Shown here piece after piece: positions 35,532 through 46,927 of a DNA stretch of 64,000 nucleotides (position 1 is its first letter; every line of letters begins with the position of its first letter). The notes beneath the pieces were generated by a model, which was given only the letters and a program-made list of their open reading frames with translations, did no database searches and had not been told where the DNA came from. The stretch comes from Impatiens glandulifera (Eukaryota > Streptophyta > Magnoliopsida > Ericales > Balsaminaceae). The stretch covers positions 136,515,520 through 136,579,519 of the forward strand of contig NC_061862.1 in NCBI RefSeq assembly GCF_907164915.1, read 5' to 3'. The position numbers were made by a program, and so were the translations under genes.

Positions 35532-35773
35532 AAAATAAATAAAAAAAAACAATTTCTAATTCAAATTGAAATATATAAAAAATTTTTTTTTTTTGTGCAA
35601 AGAGGCTTACAATAGGGTTGCTCTTTTACAAAGAGGAATGAAAATTCTAAAAAAAAGACCCAACAAAACTAGTTGGAACTCTTGAAAGAAAGAGGGCAGA
35701 TTTTAGAGAAGGTAGAGGTAGAGAAGGTTGAATGTCGAGAGTTAAAGTCCAGCTCCCTAGGGTGTTAAGAGGG

Positions 35774-35784
35774 GTATTTATAGG
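35774..35784 (-). promoter_or_regulatory. TATA-like box in the right palindrome arm
   Basis: On the minus strand this reads CCTATAAATAC, followed by CCCTCTTAACACCCTAGGG and preceded by GGGCC-rich DNA, an arrangement seen in many plant LTR promoters. The matching segment is absent from both left-arm copies. Confidence 0.5.
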
Positions 35785-36079
35785 CAAAGCTATGAAATAC
35801 TAGGGCCCAAAGGCCCATTTAACACATTTGACCGTTGTGAAAAATACTATTTTAAACATTTACAAAACATTTACAAATGTTTAAAATAATGTCAATAAAT
35901 ATCAAGTTTTCATCTATGAGATTTAAGCTTTATTTAATAATGATGTAATACTTGGTCATTTTAATTTTTAATTAAAAAAAATTGACCAAGCCTTCATGCT
36001 TCTCTTCACGAATTATTCTTACTTTAACAACTTCTTCCTTTATTTTAGCAACCTCTTTTTTCTTTGCTTATCATGATTG

Positions 36080-36628
36080 TGTAGACACCGTTATCTTTTT
36101 ATTTTTGCACGTTATCCCCTTTACACACCCCTTCATCCTACAAAAAAAGATTTTGTTAAAAACACAAATAAACAACTTTATTTTTAATTATTCCTATTTA
36201 TAAGGAAGAATTCTAATTAAATAAATAAAAAAACTAACTAACTTATTCAAGAAATCAAATCTAACAAACTAATCTAATTAAAATAAAATAAAATATAACT
36301 AACTAAATTTTATAAAAACGTTAATATATATTTTGTAAAATATTTTTTTAATTTTTATTTTTTATAAATACTCAAGGTAATTAATTAAATAAACATTGAA
36401 TATTCTAAGTATAATAACAGCTCTAAGTGTTGTAACATATACAAATCACTACTTTAACTTTATTAAGAATTCAAAATCAATTATTTTCAAAAACTCAATT
36501 GTTCTAAAAATAATCGTCTTTAATATAAATCGTGCAATGAGTCCGTGAATGAATTTGAGAAAATTTTATAGACTCAATTTATGAAAAGAATAAACTATAA
36601 AATTAGGTGTGAAAAATGAGTATATACA
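36080..36628 (-). repeat. Inverted LTR copy in the right palindrome arm
   Basis: Complement of the TGTAGACAC...GTGTCTACA unit. The inner end keeps TGTAGACACC at 36080-36089. The outer end is mutated to TATATACA at 36621-36628. Confidence 0.8.
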
Positions 36629-37673
36629 AGGATATTGAAAGACTTTTTGTAAGCACTAAAAATCTACATCTCAATATATAATAAAAAAATTAATTATTTT
36701 GAATTATTTTTAAATAAATAAGATCAAAATAATTATCCTCATGGCCAAAAGCCTATTTAAAACAATTAATTATGACTAATTAATGGGTTAATTAATCAAA
36801 TTAATTAAGGGTTAAGGCCAAAATAAAAAATAAAATTATTTGGGATAAATGTTTTACCTATAATATCTCAAAATAATTTTAGAAAAATTAAAGGACAAAA
36901 ATAAATAATTTAGAGTAAATTTTGTATCCAATTCACCTAAGAGAATTATTTATTTAAATCCTAAAATATGAAAAAAATAAAATATTTTGGTAAAATATTT
37001 GCCATATTTATTTTAATATTTTGTGTATTTTAAAAGATTAAATTTAAAGTCAAAAGAGTAAAAGAAAAATAAATTTCAAACAAACCTTTAAGGTTTTAAA
37101 ATATAAGTAAATTCACAATCGAGTGTAGCCGAAATTACAAAAAATAAGCAACAGTCGCAACCAAAACCCTGGGATCGACATTAAATTGTCAACCAACGCC
37201 CAAGGTGCCTCCACACAACCCGTTGTAACGGAAGGAAGCGTGCTCCAAGGAGCACCGAATCAACTAACGGGACGTCAACCCCTTTAACTGAAATCACCCA
37301 GACGCCAACGACGTCAAAACATACACCAAGATACACATGAAACGACTTCGTTTTTACTCCATCCTTCTTCTTCGTCGTGACCGTTGTCTGGATAAGCTTC
37401 AACAACCGTGTTGAATTAGATTTTTGGAACTCCCTCGTTGGTACACCAAATCAACTCAATTAAAAGCTTGAAATGACCACCTTGAGGTCGTGATCATTTC
37501 CCCTACAACCGTAGGCCTCGTCACTTCCCACTCTAGCGAGTTGACTAAAGAACAACCAAAATACATTAAATGTATTTTGACTGATTCAAGCCAGTAGACT
37601 CCCCCAATCGACTTAGGAGGAGTATAAATAATAAATATAATTCATATAATATATTAGAGATATAATATAAAGA
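36629..37673. other. Region between the palindrome and element A, no gene supported
   Basis: 36629-37080 is AT-rich with several TTAATTAA words. 37100-37560 is GC-richer but has no coding-like frame. The last part (about 37600-37673) appears to continue at 46933 across element A, probably an older LTR that A interrupted. Confidence 0.6.
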
Positions 37674-37678
37674 TAATA

Positions 37679-39109
37679 TGTTGGGTCAAATTATTTTGAC
37701 TAACGGTATTTTGATGATGAACTTGTGTAAAACTTAAATAAAAATGAAGCTAAGCCGCCTAATTGTTTTGTGCAGGTGCATCAAAACGTGCTAAGTTAGA
37801 CTTAGCTTGAATCAGGTTCATTAGACGTGTTGGTTGTTAGACGCGCTGCTATTTAGACGTGCAGTCTAACAAATACGTAATTAGACGTGCAGTCTAACGG
37901 ATATGTAGTTAGACGTGCAGTCTATCGGATATGTAGTTAGACGTGCAGTCTAACGAATACGTAGTTAGACGTGTAGTCTAACATATACGTAGTTAGACGT
38001 GCAGTCTAACGAATACATAGTTAGACGTGCAATCTAACAGATACCTAGTTAGACGTGCAGTCTAACATATACATAGTTAGACGTGCAGTCTAACAGTTGA
38101 AAGTTAGATACAAAGCGTCTAACTCCTTCAGACTAGTCTGAAGTGACCCGTAGTTAGACGTGCCGTCTAACTCTATTAAACGTGCCATCTAACTCTATTA
38201 TACTTGGTGGTCTAATAGATCCCGCTATTAGACGTGGGCGTCTAAATTCCTTAGACTTGGCAGTCTAACGAAGCACGTCTAATGCCTCGCTTCAGCAGTT
38301 GCTTGAAGTCAGCATCCGTCTACCCACGATCAACTAGTTGTACGCTACTCCTGCTCCACTCATCCGTGCAGATCAGTACGACAGCCAGTTGCATCAAATG
38401 AATGAATGCCACGTAAGTAAATATTTTCCCACTACTTGTTCCTTGAAGGACAATTCTAAAAGAATATTCGGCGCACTACCAAATTGGTACGGCCACGATC
38501 ATTGTGCACAAAGTTTGCTGTACTCGTGTACTATGGAGGCTTTCCAATGTGTGCTTGCCACATTTCAATGCAGAAGATTCGACCGTTGATACATGTTTCC
38601 TATTTAAAGATTTTCAAGGACAACGGACGAGCTGCCAGACTTACAATCTATCTTACGAATTTCTTACTTGCTTACTGAGTTTTGTACATCAAGAGATAGA
38701 TAGAATAAAAACACTGTCTAGCTGAGTGATATTCTTAAACCTTCTATAAGTTGAACATAGTCTATTCTGTTCAACAGTTAGTTAACACTAAAACTGTATT
38801 TGATTCAAAGAAAAGTATAGTGAATCATTCCGGTGGTTGGAAGAAGGGGTGACACGTAGGAGAGTTTTCTCTGAACATCCATAAACAACCTGCTGTGTCT
38901 TTTACATTCTGCTGTCTTCTCTTTCATTGGTTCTTAGCTTCAAACCTCAGTAAATGTTTCCACACTTGAATCGCTTCAAGAGTTTACAAGGATTTGTGAA
39001 GAATAGAAAGTGATATAAATCCCTAACAGGATTTCTATCAAATCGTTTCATCAAGAAGTTGTCATCAATAGTTAGACCCTTGTCTTTATTGGTGCCACTG
39101 ATCCTTTTA
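37679..39109 (+). repeat. 5' LTR of element A
   Basis: 1431 bp starting TGTTGGGTCAAATTATTTTG. It contains the TTAGAC array (about 37850-38100), a diverged TTAGAC zone to 38290 and a TATA-like TATTTAAAG at 38601-38609. It ends at GATCCTTTTA, where the 3' LTR has GATCCTTTCA. The 3' LTR differs by many substitutions and indels, indicating an old insertion. Confidence 0.93.
37850..38100. repeat. 28-bp hairpin/ACGT minisatellite in 5' LTR A
   Basis: About nine units of the type GTTAGAC-GTGCA-GTCTAAC followed by GGATACGTA. GTTAGAC and GTCTAAC are perfect 7-bp complements around a 5-base loop. Each unit also brings the ACGT cores GACGTG and TACGTA. Similar hairpins with other loops continue to about 38290. 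Confidence 0.93.
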
Positions 39110-39110
39110 A

Positions 39111-39124
39111 TTGGTATTAGAGCC
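39111..39124 (+). promoter_or_regulatory. Primer-binding site of element A (initiator tRNA-Met type)
   Basis: TTGGTATTAGAGCC, one base from the classical plant Copia primer sequence TGGTATCAGAGC, placed one base after the 5' LTR end. Confidence 0.88.
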
Positions 39125-39153
39125 CTATTTCTATTCTCAAGGTATCACAAAGA

Positions 39154-40948
39154 ATGTCGACCATAATCAAAGATTCCAGTGCTACCGCAATCCCCACATT
39201 CTCAAAAGAAAACTATATTATGTGGAAGAAGAGAGTTCGTACTCACCTTTTCTCTCTTCATGACGACATATGGAGTGTTATCACAGATTGTCCCATCAAG
39301 ATTGAAAAGGAGAAATCCGAATGGACCAGTGAAGACAAGAGGAAAAACAACCTCAACAATATGGCATTAGACGTCCTGTACAGATCTCTTGATGATAGTA
39401 TGTTCAACTACATCATCGAGTGTGAAACTGCCAAGGAGATCTGTGACAGACTCACCCAACTATGTGAGGGCAATGAGAAAACAAAGGAGAACAAGATTAT
39501 GGTTTTCACTCAACAGTTCGACAGTTTCAAAATGCATCCTGGAGAAACAATGATCGAGTTTGACGCAAGGTTCAGCAAAGTTGTCTCCACTCTATCTATT
39601 CTTGGCAAGACCTATAGCAATAGGGATATTTCTATCAAGGTCATGCGTGCTTTACCAAGGGAATGAGACATAAAGACGATGGCTATGAGGGAATCCAAAG
39701 ACATCAACAAGATCGTGCTCTTCGATTTGTTTGTTGATCTCAAGACCTATGAGTTTGAGTTGAACTCAAGGATTGAAGAAGATAAATCCTCATACAACAT
39801 CATTGCCAAAGCTTTAGTGACTGTAGAAGAGTCACCAGTTGCTCCTGATGCGAAGACAGTTGCCCAACAGCTTAGCAGCGATGCCATGTCTCTCTTCGTG
39901 AAGAAGTTTGGTGACTTCATGAAGAAGAGAAACTCTAACTCAAACTATTCAAATTCAAATGATAATAAGAAATCTAAAGCTAATGTTAAGTGTTTTAACT
40001 ATGGCATCTTAGGTCATTACCAATCGGAATGTCGGAAGCCGAAGTGTGATGAGAAGAAAAAAGACGAAGAAAAGGAGCTGAAGGCTCTCTTGGCAGGGGA
40101 CGGGAAGAACAAGCGGAACTATAATGATTCTTACTCTTCATCCAGCGAAAGTGATGACGGCGAGGTTGCCTGCTTTATGGCAAGAGAAGAAAAAACTCAG
40201 GAATCTGAGATATTTGACTTCTCTTCTGAAAAATTTTCAAGGGAACAACTGGTAGCTGCACTAGATGATATGGTCATAGAGTACAGGAAGCTAGAAGAAT
40301 CCCTAAATGAAATAAAATCTTCCTCTAAAGTGTCTCAATCTGTTTTGTCTCAAACTCTAGAATCAAAAACTCTTGAATATGACAAGGTCGAGATCTCATC
40401 TGAGAATGAGATGTTCAAGGAACAGATTCAAACTCTTTCTTCTAAAAACAAAATTCTAAACTATATTGTTGGTCCATGAACAAGGTCTAGAGAAGTTGTC
40501 AAATATCAGATTTGTCTGTTGAAACCTGCTGGATCTAAATCCAGTTTAGGATTTAATAGCAATGACCCAAACCAGTCCTGTAAGAAGTTAAGATCAGCAA
40601 ATGGCAAGCTTAAGCCAATAAGCTTTGTCAAAGGGAGCCTAACTGACACTGAAACTGATCCAATCCATGATGAGTTAGCTTTGAAAGATGAAATAACTTA
40701 TGTTCTGCCAACTGTTAGCTGACTGAAAATTAAGTTAGATGCATCCAGCAAGTCTGGCAATCTAAAACCTGACTCAAAATCAAAGAGTTTTAAAAGAAAA
40801 TCATCTTCAAAAGCTAAGGGATCAGTGGCTAGCAGGAAGACGTTTGCTAAGTCAAAATCATAAACACTAATTACAACACAAAATGGGAAATCCATAAAAA
40901 TAACACAAATATGGATTTCTAAGGGACTGATTGATCGAGGACCCAAGT
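39154..40948 (+). pseudogene. Element A gag (UBN2 type), interrupted by stops
   Basis: ATG at 39154, 44 bases after the LTR. The frame shows the Copia gag region (FSKENYIMWKKRVRTHL, then DIWSVI, DDSMFNYI, AKEICDRLTQLCEGN, then F-D-A-R-F-S). A knuckle CFNYGILGHYQSEC has the second Cys replaced by Tyr. A Ser/Asp-rich stretch, a coiled-coil-like acidic segment and a Lys/Ser-rich tail follow. In-frame stops lie near 39664, 40477, 40720, 40861 and 40946; three of these sit where the sister element or context implies Trp. The frame otherwise runs through without shifts. Probably non-functional. Confidence 0.85.
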
Positions 40949-41925
40949 GAATGTGGGTACCAAAGTTTGTAAATATTTTCTTGTGTAGGTGATACAGGGA
41001 AGCTGCAAGAAGGATGCATGGAGCATACTCTTCTGAGTATATATCCTAGAAGATCAACAATGGCCATTGCCATTTCTAAGGACTAAGTGTTTTCTGTCTT
41101 AAAAATATTTTTGGTCTTAAGGACCTCAAAACATTCATTTATTCTTTTTATATTTTCATAAATTGAGAGGGAAATTTATTGTAAAAATAAAGATGCACGC
41201 AGAAAAAATGCTTTAATCGATCTATTAGACGAGGTCATCTAAAAGAAAAAGTATGTACTTAGATGTATTTTTACATACACACTCTATGCATCTAAGTCTA
41301 TATGTCTTGGTTAATAACATGCGCGGTTAGACGCTAACGTCTAATAGACGTTTAGATGTTTATAAGATAAGAGCAATTGGAAGCCCACATCTAACCAAAC
41401 ACACGTCTAATACGTGTTGTTCATGCGTAATTAGACATCGACGTCTAATAGATGCTAGACGTCTATAAGACTCGTGATTAGACGCACGCGTCTAATAGAC
41501 TCATGCGTATAATAGACACTTAGATCACATAGACTGTAGAAGTAAAAAAAACGTCTAACTACGTGTGTATTAAACTAATCAAGGACAGTTGTCCCACATG
41601 CCGTGTCATCTAATTTTCCCGCTCAAACATAAAACAGTCACCTTCAAATAACATGAAGACACATGTCTTTCAAGTTAAGAGAGAATGATTTATATACCCC
41701 AAAATTAATGATGACTCTGTGGGAAAAGACGTCTAACATTAATTAATGGGTCCTACCCTTAGGAAAAGTGACGGTTAAGCCATGCGACTCTTGGAAGTCT
41801 ATTTAACGACATCTTGCATGTGATTGAAAAGTTTTTCTCTTTAAAATCTCTCAAGAACTCTAGATTTCTTCAAACTTCTCTCTAAGAACCTTTTTTCATC
41901 TTGTGTCTGTTCATCTTCTCTGAAA
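40949..41925 (+). promoter_or_regulatory. gag-ORF2 spacer of element A with TTAGAC hairpins and TATA-like box
   Basis: After a short decayed stretch that might be a protease remnant, 41220-41580 carries TTAGAC/GTCTAA hairpins such as TTAGACGCTAACGTCTAA. A TATA-like TATTTAA lies at 41800-41806, 126 bp before the ORF2 ATG, followed by a CT-rich leader. The layout resembles a promoter and is repeated in element B. Confidence 0.55.
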
Positions 41926-44900
41926 ATGGGCAACAAGAAGATTACCCTCGGACATTGTACTTTGTAGGTGGATTTTCCCTCTGTGTATACTTTCGATCAA
42001 CATGAGGTGGTCAACACGTTCAGATCTCAGGAATATTCTGGTCTCGGGAAGTATCTTGGCGGCCCATTTATCTTCTACGAGAAGGAAGTCAGGGAGTTCT
42101 TTAAATTAGAAACCATGGTTGGCGATTCTATTACGACAACGATGAATGAAACGGTTATCTCTTTCGATGAGGCGTCCTATGCGAAGTTTTTCGAACTTCC
42201 ATCGGAGGGCCACACATTCAGTCTTCATCTTCCATCGGAAATTATTATAGAAATGAAGACTGCATTCTCATCCGACGGTTCAGAAATTAGGTTAAATGGG
42301 AGTAAGAAGATTCTCAAACCCCATTTCATCTTATTGAACGATATTGTTACAAAGGCTCTTCAAGGAAGAGCGGTATCCTTCAATCTCTATAGTCAGGATC
42401 GATTTGACTATATGACGACCATCTCCAAGGGCATTCAAGTCAACTGGGCTTCCACGCTTTTCATAAATTTGTGTGGGATGATTGACTCCAAAAATAAAGA
42501 AAGCGTGAGCTTTTCTGCTCAACTCAGTTGATTGTAGGAACACTTAGGGGTTCCTATGGGGGATAAAGAGGCTATTAACTCTAGCCGAGTGTTCAACGTC
42601 TTCACCGTCGCCAACACTCTCACTCGAATGAAGAACTCCAAGGAGTCCCTCTCTGGCGCGTCTAGCCAACAGACGGGTGGAAGATCCATCACCCGTTCTA
42701 AGCAACCTACTGCTTCTATTCTTTCGACAAGGGACAAAAGGGCAAGAACAACAAACGAATCAGAGACTAGTTCTAATAGTCAGAAAAGCTCCTCGAAGAA
42801 AGACTCTAGGGTAGTTGATTCCAGAGTAAAGAAAGGTCCTTCCGCACTTGCTGCTATCCCAATGTCTCCCCTATCTCCTTCTGCTAGTCAGTTAAGAAAG
42901 CCGATAAAGTCCTCCGTTTTTAGAGGAGAAAAGTGAAAGGCGCCGAGGGCGTCTAAGTCTTTGAAGGCTTCATCTAAGGTAACACCTACTTCATCTCAGG
43001 CCAAAGTGCCCAAGTTTAATGTTCCTGTGTTGGAACAAGATGTATCTGTTTCTGTTCCTATAGTGGAACATGCTGTCGGGCCAACTGTTGAGCCAGTTGG
43101 TCCAAATATTGAAAATTTTGACAGGATTCCATCCCATGTCCGTCAAACTGATCCAGTAGCTGCTGAAGATACATTTATTGCCGAAACAGAGCAGGGTGCT
43201 GTTTATACCCCTGTTGCTGTTGTCATGTCTTAAAAGGCTCTCTCTTTGCCAAATGACGAGACATCAATATCCAAACTTGTTCAAGAAGAGTTCGTAGTGA
43301 CAGGAAAGATAGTCCAATCTAACGTTTATCTGGACATTTTTCCAAACCCCTAACTCCTCATGAGATAATGAGAGCCACTAGAAGAGCTGCTGGCATAACT
43401 ATCGGAGAACCGAGGCCTACTCCAAAACCTGTTAAGGTTATTGGAAAGGGTAAGACCATTACTACTACATCAAATGAGGAGGTTTCAGAGGTAACATGTA
43501 TTGTGAACTTGATGGTGGATCAGGCCAACGTAAAAGCTGCTGCAAAGATTAACATCTTCGATACGTGGGTTATGAATAGGATGTCCAACAGATATGATCA
43601 GGTCATCAAAGGAAAAGGTATAAGAGAAAAATGGTTGAAGCTGATCAACATAGAAAAGCGAGTCCTGAAATGGGCTAAAACTTCTGAGGTATATGAAGCT
43701 CTAAAGAGAAAGGAGCTGGTTGGAGCTGTTTGAAGCCAATCTCAGAGGTCAGACTTTTTTTCTAGTGCTCGAAGCAAGAAAAGCTAACTTCAATCTAATG
43801 GAAAAGAATGCTGATACAGAGGAGAAGGCTTTGAAGAAACTTGACGAAATCATGCAAGACTATATCTCAATCGTACTTAGATATGTTCATGAAGAAGATT
43901 GCTCAGGAGTACATCCATTCGGTAATTCTTCAGATGAAGATAATCTGATGCAACTTTTTGAAGATTTTGATCTGATTCTACCGAAAGATGAGCAAGCCGC
44001 TGCTCATCTCATTGAACTGGGAAATTTGTCTATTGAAGAAAAACGTCTTATGGCTCAACCTAGAATTGAACAGACTCAGGATCTAGTTCAACCTGATCCA
44101 ATCATTGAAGAAGAAAAGATCAATACCGAACCCGTTCAACCGAATATTTTTCAAGAAGCAGATGCGCTGGAATCTCCTGTTCTTGGAATAGAGGCATCTC
44201 TAGTGAAGGAGGCTGAAGTCAGTCAGCCTATCAAAGCACGCTCTGAGGGGAAACCCTCAAAAGAAAAGGAATCTGATAAGAGTTCTTCCGCTGAGGGGGA
44301 ACAAGACAACAATGATACGTCATCATAAAGTCTTCCACTATCTCAATGCCTTATTCCCGGTTCACCAATTCCTCGATCAACTCTGGAAATTACAGTTGCG
44401 AACATCTATGAGAAGGTTGTTGACCTTCCTCTTCACTCCGACGGTCCTTCTGATCAGATTCACAAGGTGTGTGAAGACATTCTAGGAGATGAAAATAAGT
44501 CTAAAGTTGCTTCTGAGGCGGATGAACCAGAGCAGTCGTTGCAGGTTCACACTCATGTCAGTCCAATTCAAACCGCTCCTGCCGACTCTCATGAAGTTTC
44601 ATCAAATGAAGAAACCTCTCTCGGAGGGGGAAAACTGTTAAAATCTATGGCAGAGATGATGAGCACCCTTCAAAAGAATGTTTTGGACTTGCAATCCAAA
44701 ATGATAATAATCGAAAAGAGTCAAAGATCAAACAAGAAGGAATTCGCCTCTCTTCTAGAAAATCATAAAGAAATGGATAAAACTATGAAGAGGAACACGT
44801 ATAAGATCAACATCCTCAACAATACCTACTCCAAATTCGAATTTTTTTTTTCAAACGGCAGTCCGTAAGGTTTGATTGTGAAAGGGAATTCAACATTGAT

Positions 44901-45356
44901 CTTCATCAAGAAGTTATGGCTGAAGTAAATATGGTTCAAGGTCAAATGGTTGAGCTAACTAATCACATGAACAAAGCTGATGTTGAGCGAATGGAACAAG
45001 CTGATTCCTTTGCAAGACAGATTCAAGCCGTTGAAAATGCTGAAGTTGCTGCTAATAAAGAGAAAAACCTTATTTCCCTTGACGTTGATAATGTTAAAAA
45101 GGGGGAAGGAAGTTCAAGAGGCGGTGGAAGCAGTAGAGGAGGTGTTTCGACCGACACTAGATCCAAAATAAAACTAGTTGATGAAGGAGGTTACAGACCA
45201 ACCAAAAGAGGTGGAGGTCGCAGCGGTGACCATGGTGGTGGAAGTTGTGGAAGCGGTGGAAGAGGTGGTCGTGGTGGCTGTGCTCTCCCTCCATTTCAAA
45301 ACCTCCTGACCGGTGAAGGGTTTGCTTACCCAAACATGAAAAGGGAAGAACAATAA
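41926..45356 (+). pseudogene. Element A ORF2: plant transposon-associated protein with Gly/Arg-rich tail
   Basis: ATG 41926 (MGNKKITLGHCT...). First part (about 190 residues): FYEKEVREFFK, SFDEASYAKFFELPSEGH, LKPHFILLNDIVTKALQGR, FDYMTTISKGIQVNWA, resembling the family annotated in plants as putative transposon protein. A Ser/Lys-rich linker, a helical block (INIFDTWVMNRM...KWLKLINIEKRVLKWA), an acidic region and a coiled coil follow. The end is RGG-like (GGGRSGDHGGG, GGRGGRGG). Stops, several matching CAG/CGA to TAG/TGA changes, and at least two frameshifts (near 43330 and 43720) break it. Function unknown; the RGG tail suggests nucleic-acid binding. Confidence 0.75.
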
Positions 45357-45528
45357 TCTCCTCTCTTTTAAACTATCTTTTGTTGGTTTCTAAACTTGTG
45401 TTTTGGAATATTGATCTTTGGAACTTATTTGTGTAGTTTGCGAACAAGTATCATTCTTACTTTAATTTTATGGGTACTTAACTTATCTAATTAATTGTGC
45501 AAAGTTTTAACATCATCAAAAAGGAAAT
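45357..45528 (+). other. 3' UTR and purine tract of element A
   Basis: Non-coding; ends CATCAAAAAGGAAAT, a purine-rich primer tract directly before the 3' LTR. Confidence 0.75.
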
Positions 45529-46927
45529 TGTTGGGTCAAATTATTTTGACTAACGGTATTTTGATGATGAACTTGTGAAAAACTTAAATAAGAATGAAAC
45601 TAAGCCGTCTAATTGTTTTGTGCAGGTGCATCAAAACGTGCTAAGTTAGACTTAGCTTGAATCAGGTTCATTAGACATGTTGGTTGTTAGACGCGCTTCT
45701 AGTTAGACGTGAAGTCTAACGGATACGTAGTTAGACGTGTAGTCTAACGAATACGTAGTTAGACGTGCAGTCTAACGAATAAGTAGTTAGACGTGCAGTC
45801 TAACGGATACGTAGTTAAACGTGCAGTCTAACGGATACGTAGTTAGATGTGTAGTCTAACGGATACGTAGTTAGACGTGCAATCTAACGGATACGTAGTT
45901 AGACATGCATTCTAAGAGATACGTAGTTAGACGTGTAGTCTAACAGTTGAAAGTTAGATGTAGAGCGTCTAACTCCTTCAGACTAGTCTGAAGTGATCCA
46001 TAGTTAGACGTGCCGTCTAACTACATTAGACTTGGTGGTCTAATGGATCCAACTATTAGACGTGGGCGTCTAACTTCCTTAGACTTGGCAGTCTAACGAA
46101 GCACGTCTAATGCCTCACTTTAGCAGTTGCTTGAAGTCAGAATTCGTCTACCCACGATCAACTAACTATACGCTACTCCTTCTCCACTCATCCGTACGAC
46201 AGTCAGTTGCATCCAATGAATGAATGCCACGTAAGTAAATATTCTTTCCACTACTTGTTCCTTGCAGGACAATTCTAGAATAATATTCGGCGCACTACCA
46301 AATTGGTATGGCCACAATCTTTGTGCATGTAGTCTGCTGTACTCGTGTACTATGGAGGCTTTCCAATGGGTGCTTGCCACATTTCAATGTAGAAGATTCG
46401 ACCGTACCTGTTTCCTATTTAAGGATCTTCAAGGACAATAGACGAGCTGTCGGACTTACAATCCATCTTACGAATTTCTTACTTGCTTACTGAGTTTTGT
46501 ACATCAAGAGATAGATAGAATAAAAACACTGTCCAGATGAGTGATATTCTTAAACCTTCTGTAAGTTAAACAGAGTCTGTTCTGTTCAACAGTTAGCTAG
46601 CACTGAAACTGTATTTGATTCAAAGAAAAGTATAGTGAATCCTTCCGGTGGTTGGAAGAAGGGGTGACGTGACGTAGGAGAGTTTGCTCCGAACATCCAT
46701 AAAAACCTGCTGTGTCTTTTACATTATGTCGTCTTCTCTTTCATTTGTTCTTAGCTTCAAACCTCAGCAAACGTTTCCGCACTTGAATCTCTTCAAGAGT
46801 TTGCAAGGGTTTATGAAGAATATAAAGTGATATAAATCCCTAACATGATTTTTATCAAATCATTTTTATCAAGAAGTTGTCATCAATAGTTAGACCACTG
46901 TCTCTATTGGTACCACCGATCCTTTCA
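45529..46927 (+). repeat. 3' LTR of element A
   Basis: 1399 bp, starts TGTTGGGTCAAATTATTTTG and ends GATCCTTTCA; target duplication TAATA follows. It holds its own TTAGAC array at about 45700-45955 and a TATTTAAGG TATA-like motif near 46426. Confidence 0.93.

Larger units (their letters stand above)
32588..36628. repeat. 4.04-kb palindrome (two inverted LTR-bearing arms)
   Basis: Left arm 32588-34540 and right arm 34551-36628 read as inverted copies along their whole length, with a 10-base loop (34541-34550). The right arm ends with the complement of the LTR start (GAGTATATACA versus GAGTGTCTACA). The LTR, the 29643-type arm sequence and the inner inverted repeat all appear twice in opposite orientation. 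Confidence 0.93.
37679..46927 (+). mobile_element. LTR retroelement A (9.25 kb), gag plus accessory ORF, no pol
   Basis: Complete element with LTRs at 37679-39109 and 45529-46927, TG...CA type ends, and a perfect 5-bp target duplication TAATA at 37674-37678 and 46928-46932. A Copia-type primer site follows the 5' LTR and a purine tract precedes the 3' LTR. It codes for a UBN2-type gag and a second large ORF. I found no reverse transcriptase, RNase H or integrase motifs in any frame, so it must be mobilised in trans if at all. Both ORFs carry stops. Confidence 0.92.

Noticed and set aside
30130..35533. Frames with a shared hydrophobic peptide at 30130, 33644 and 35321
   Set aside because: They are the same AT-rich LTR-arm sequence seen in both orientations of the palindrome; conservation is due to duplication.
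40949..41080. Protease remnant after gag in element A
   Set aside because: A few residues could be read as the start of a Copia protease, but the active-site motif is absent, so no call is made.
43233..43733. Separate small genes inside ORF2 of element A
   Set aside because: They are pieces of one decayed ORF2, as comparison with element B shows the same order of domains.
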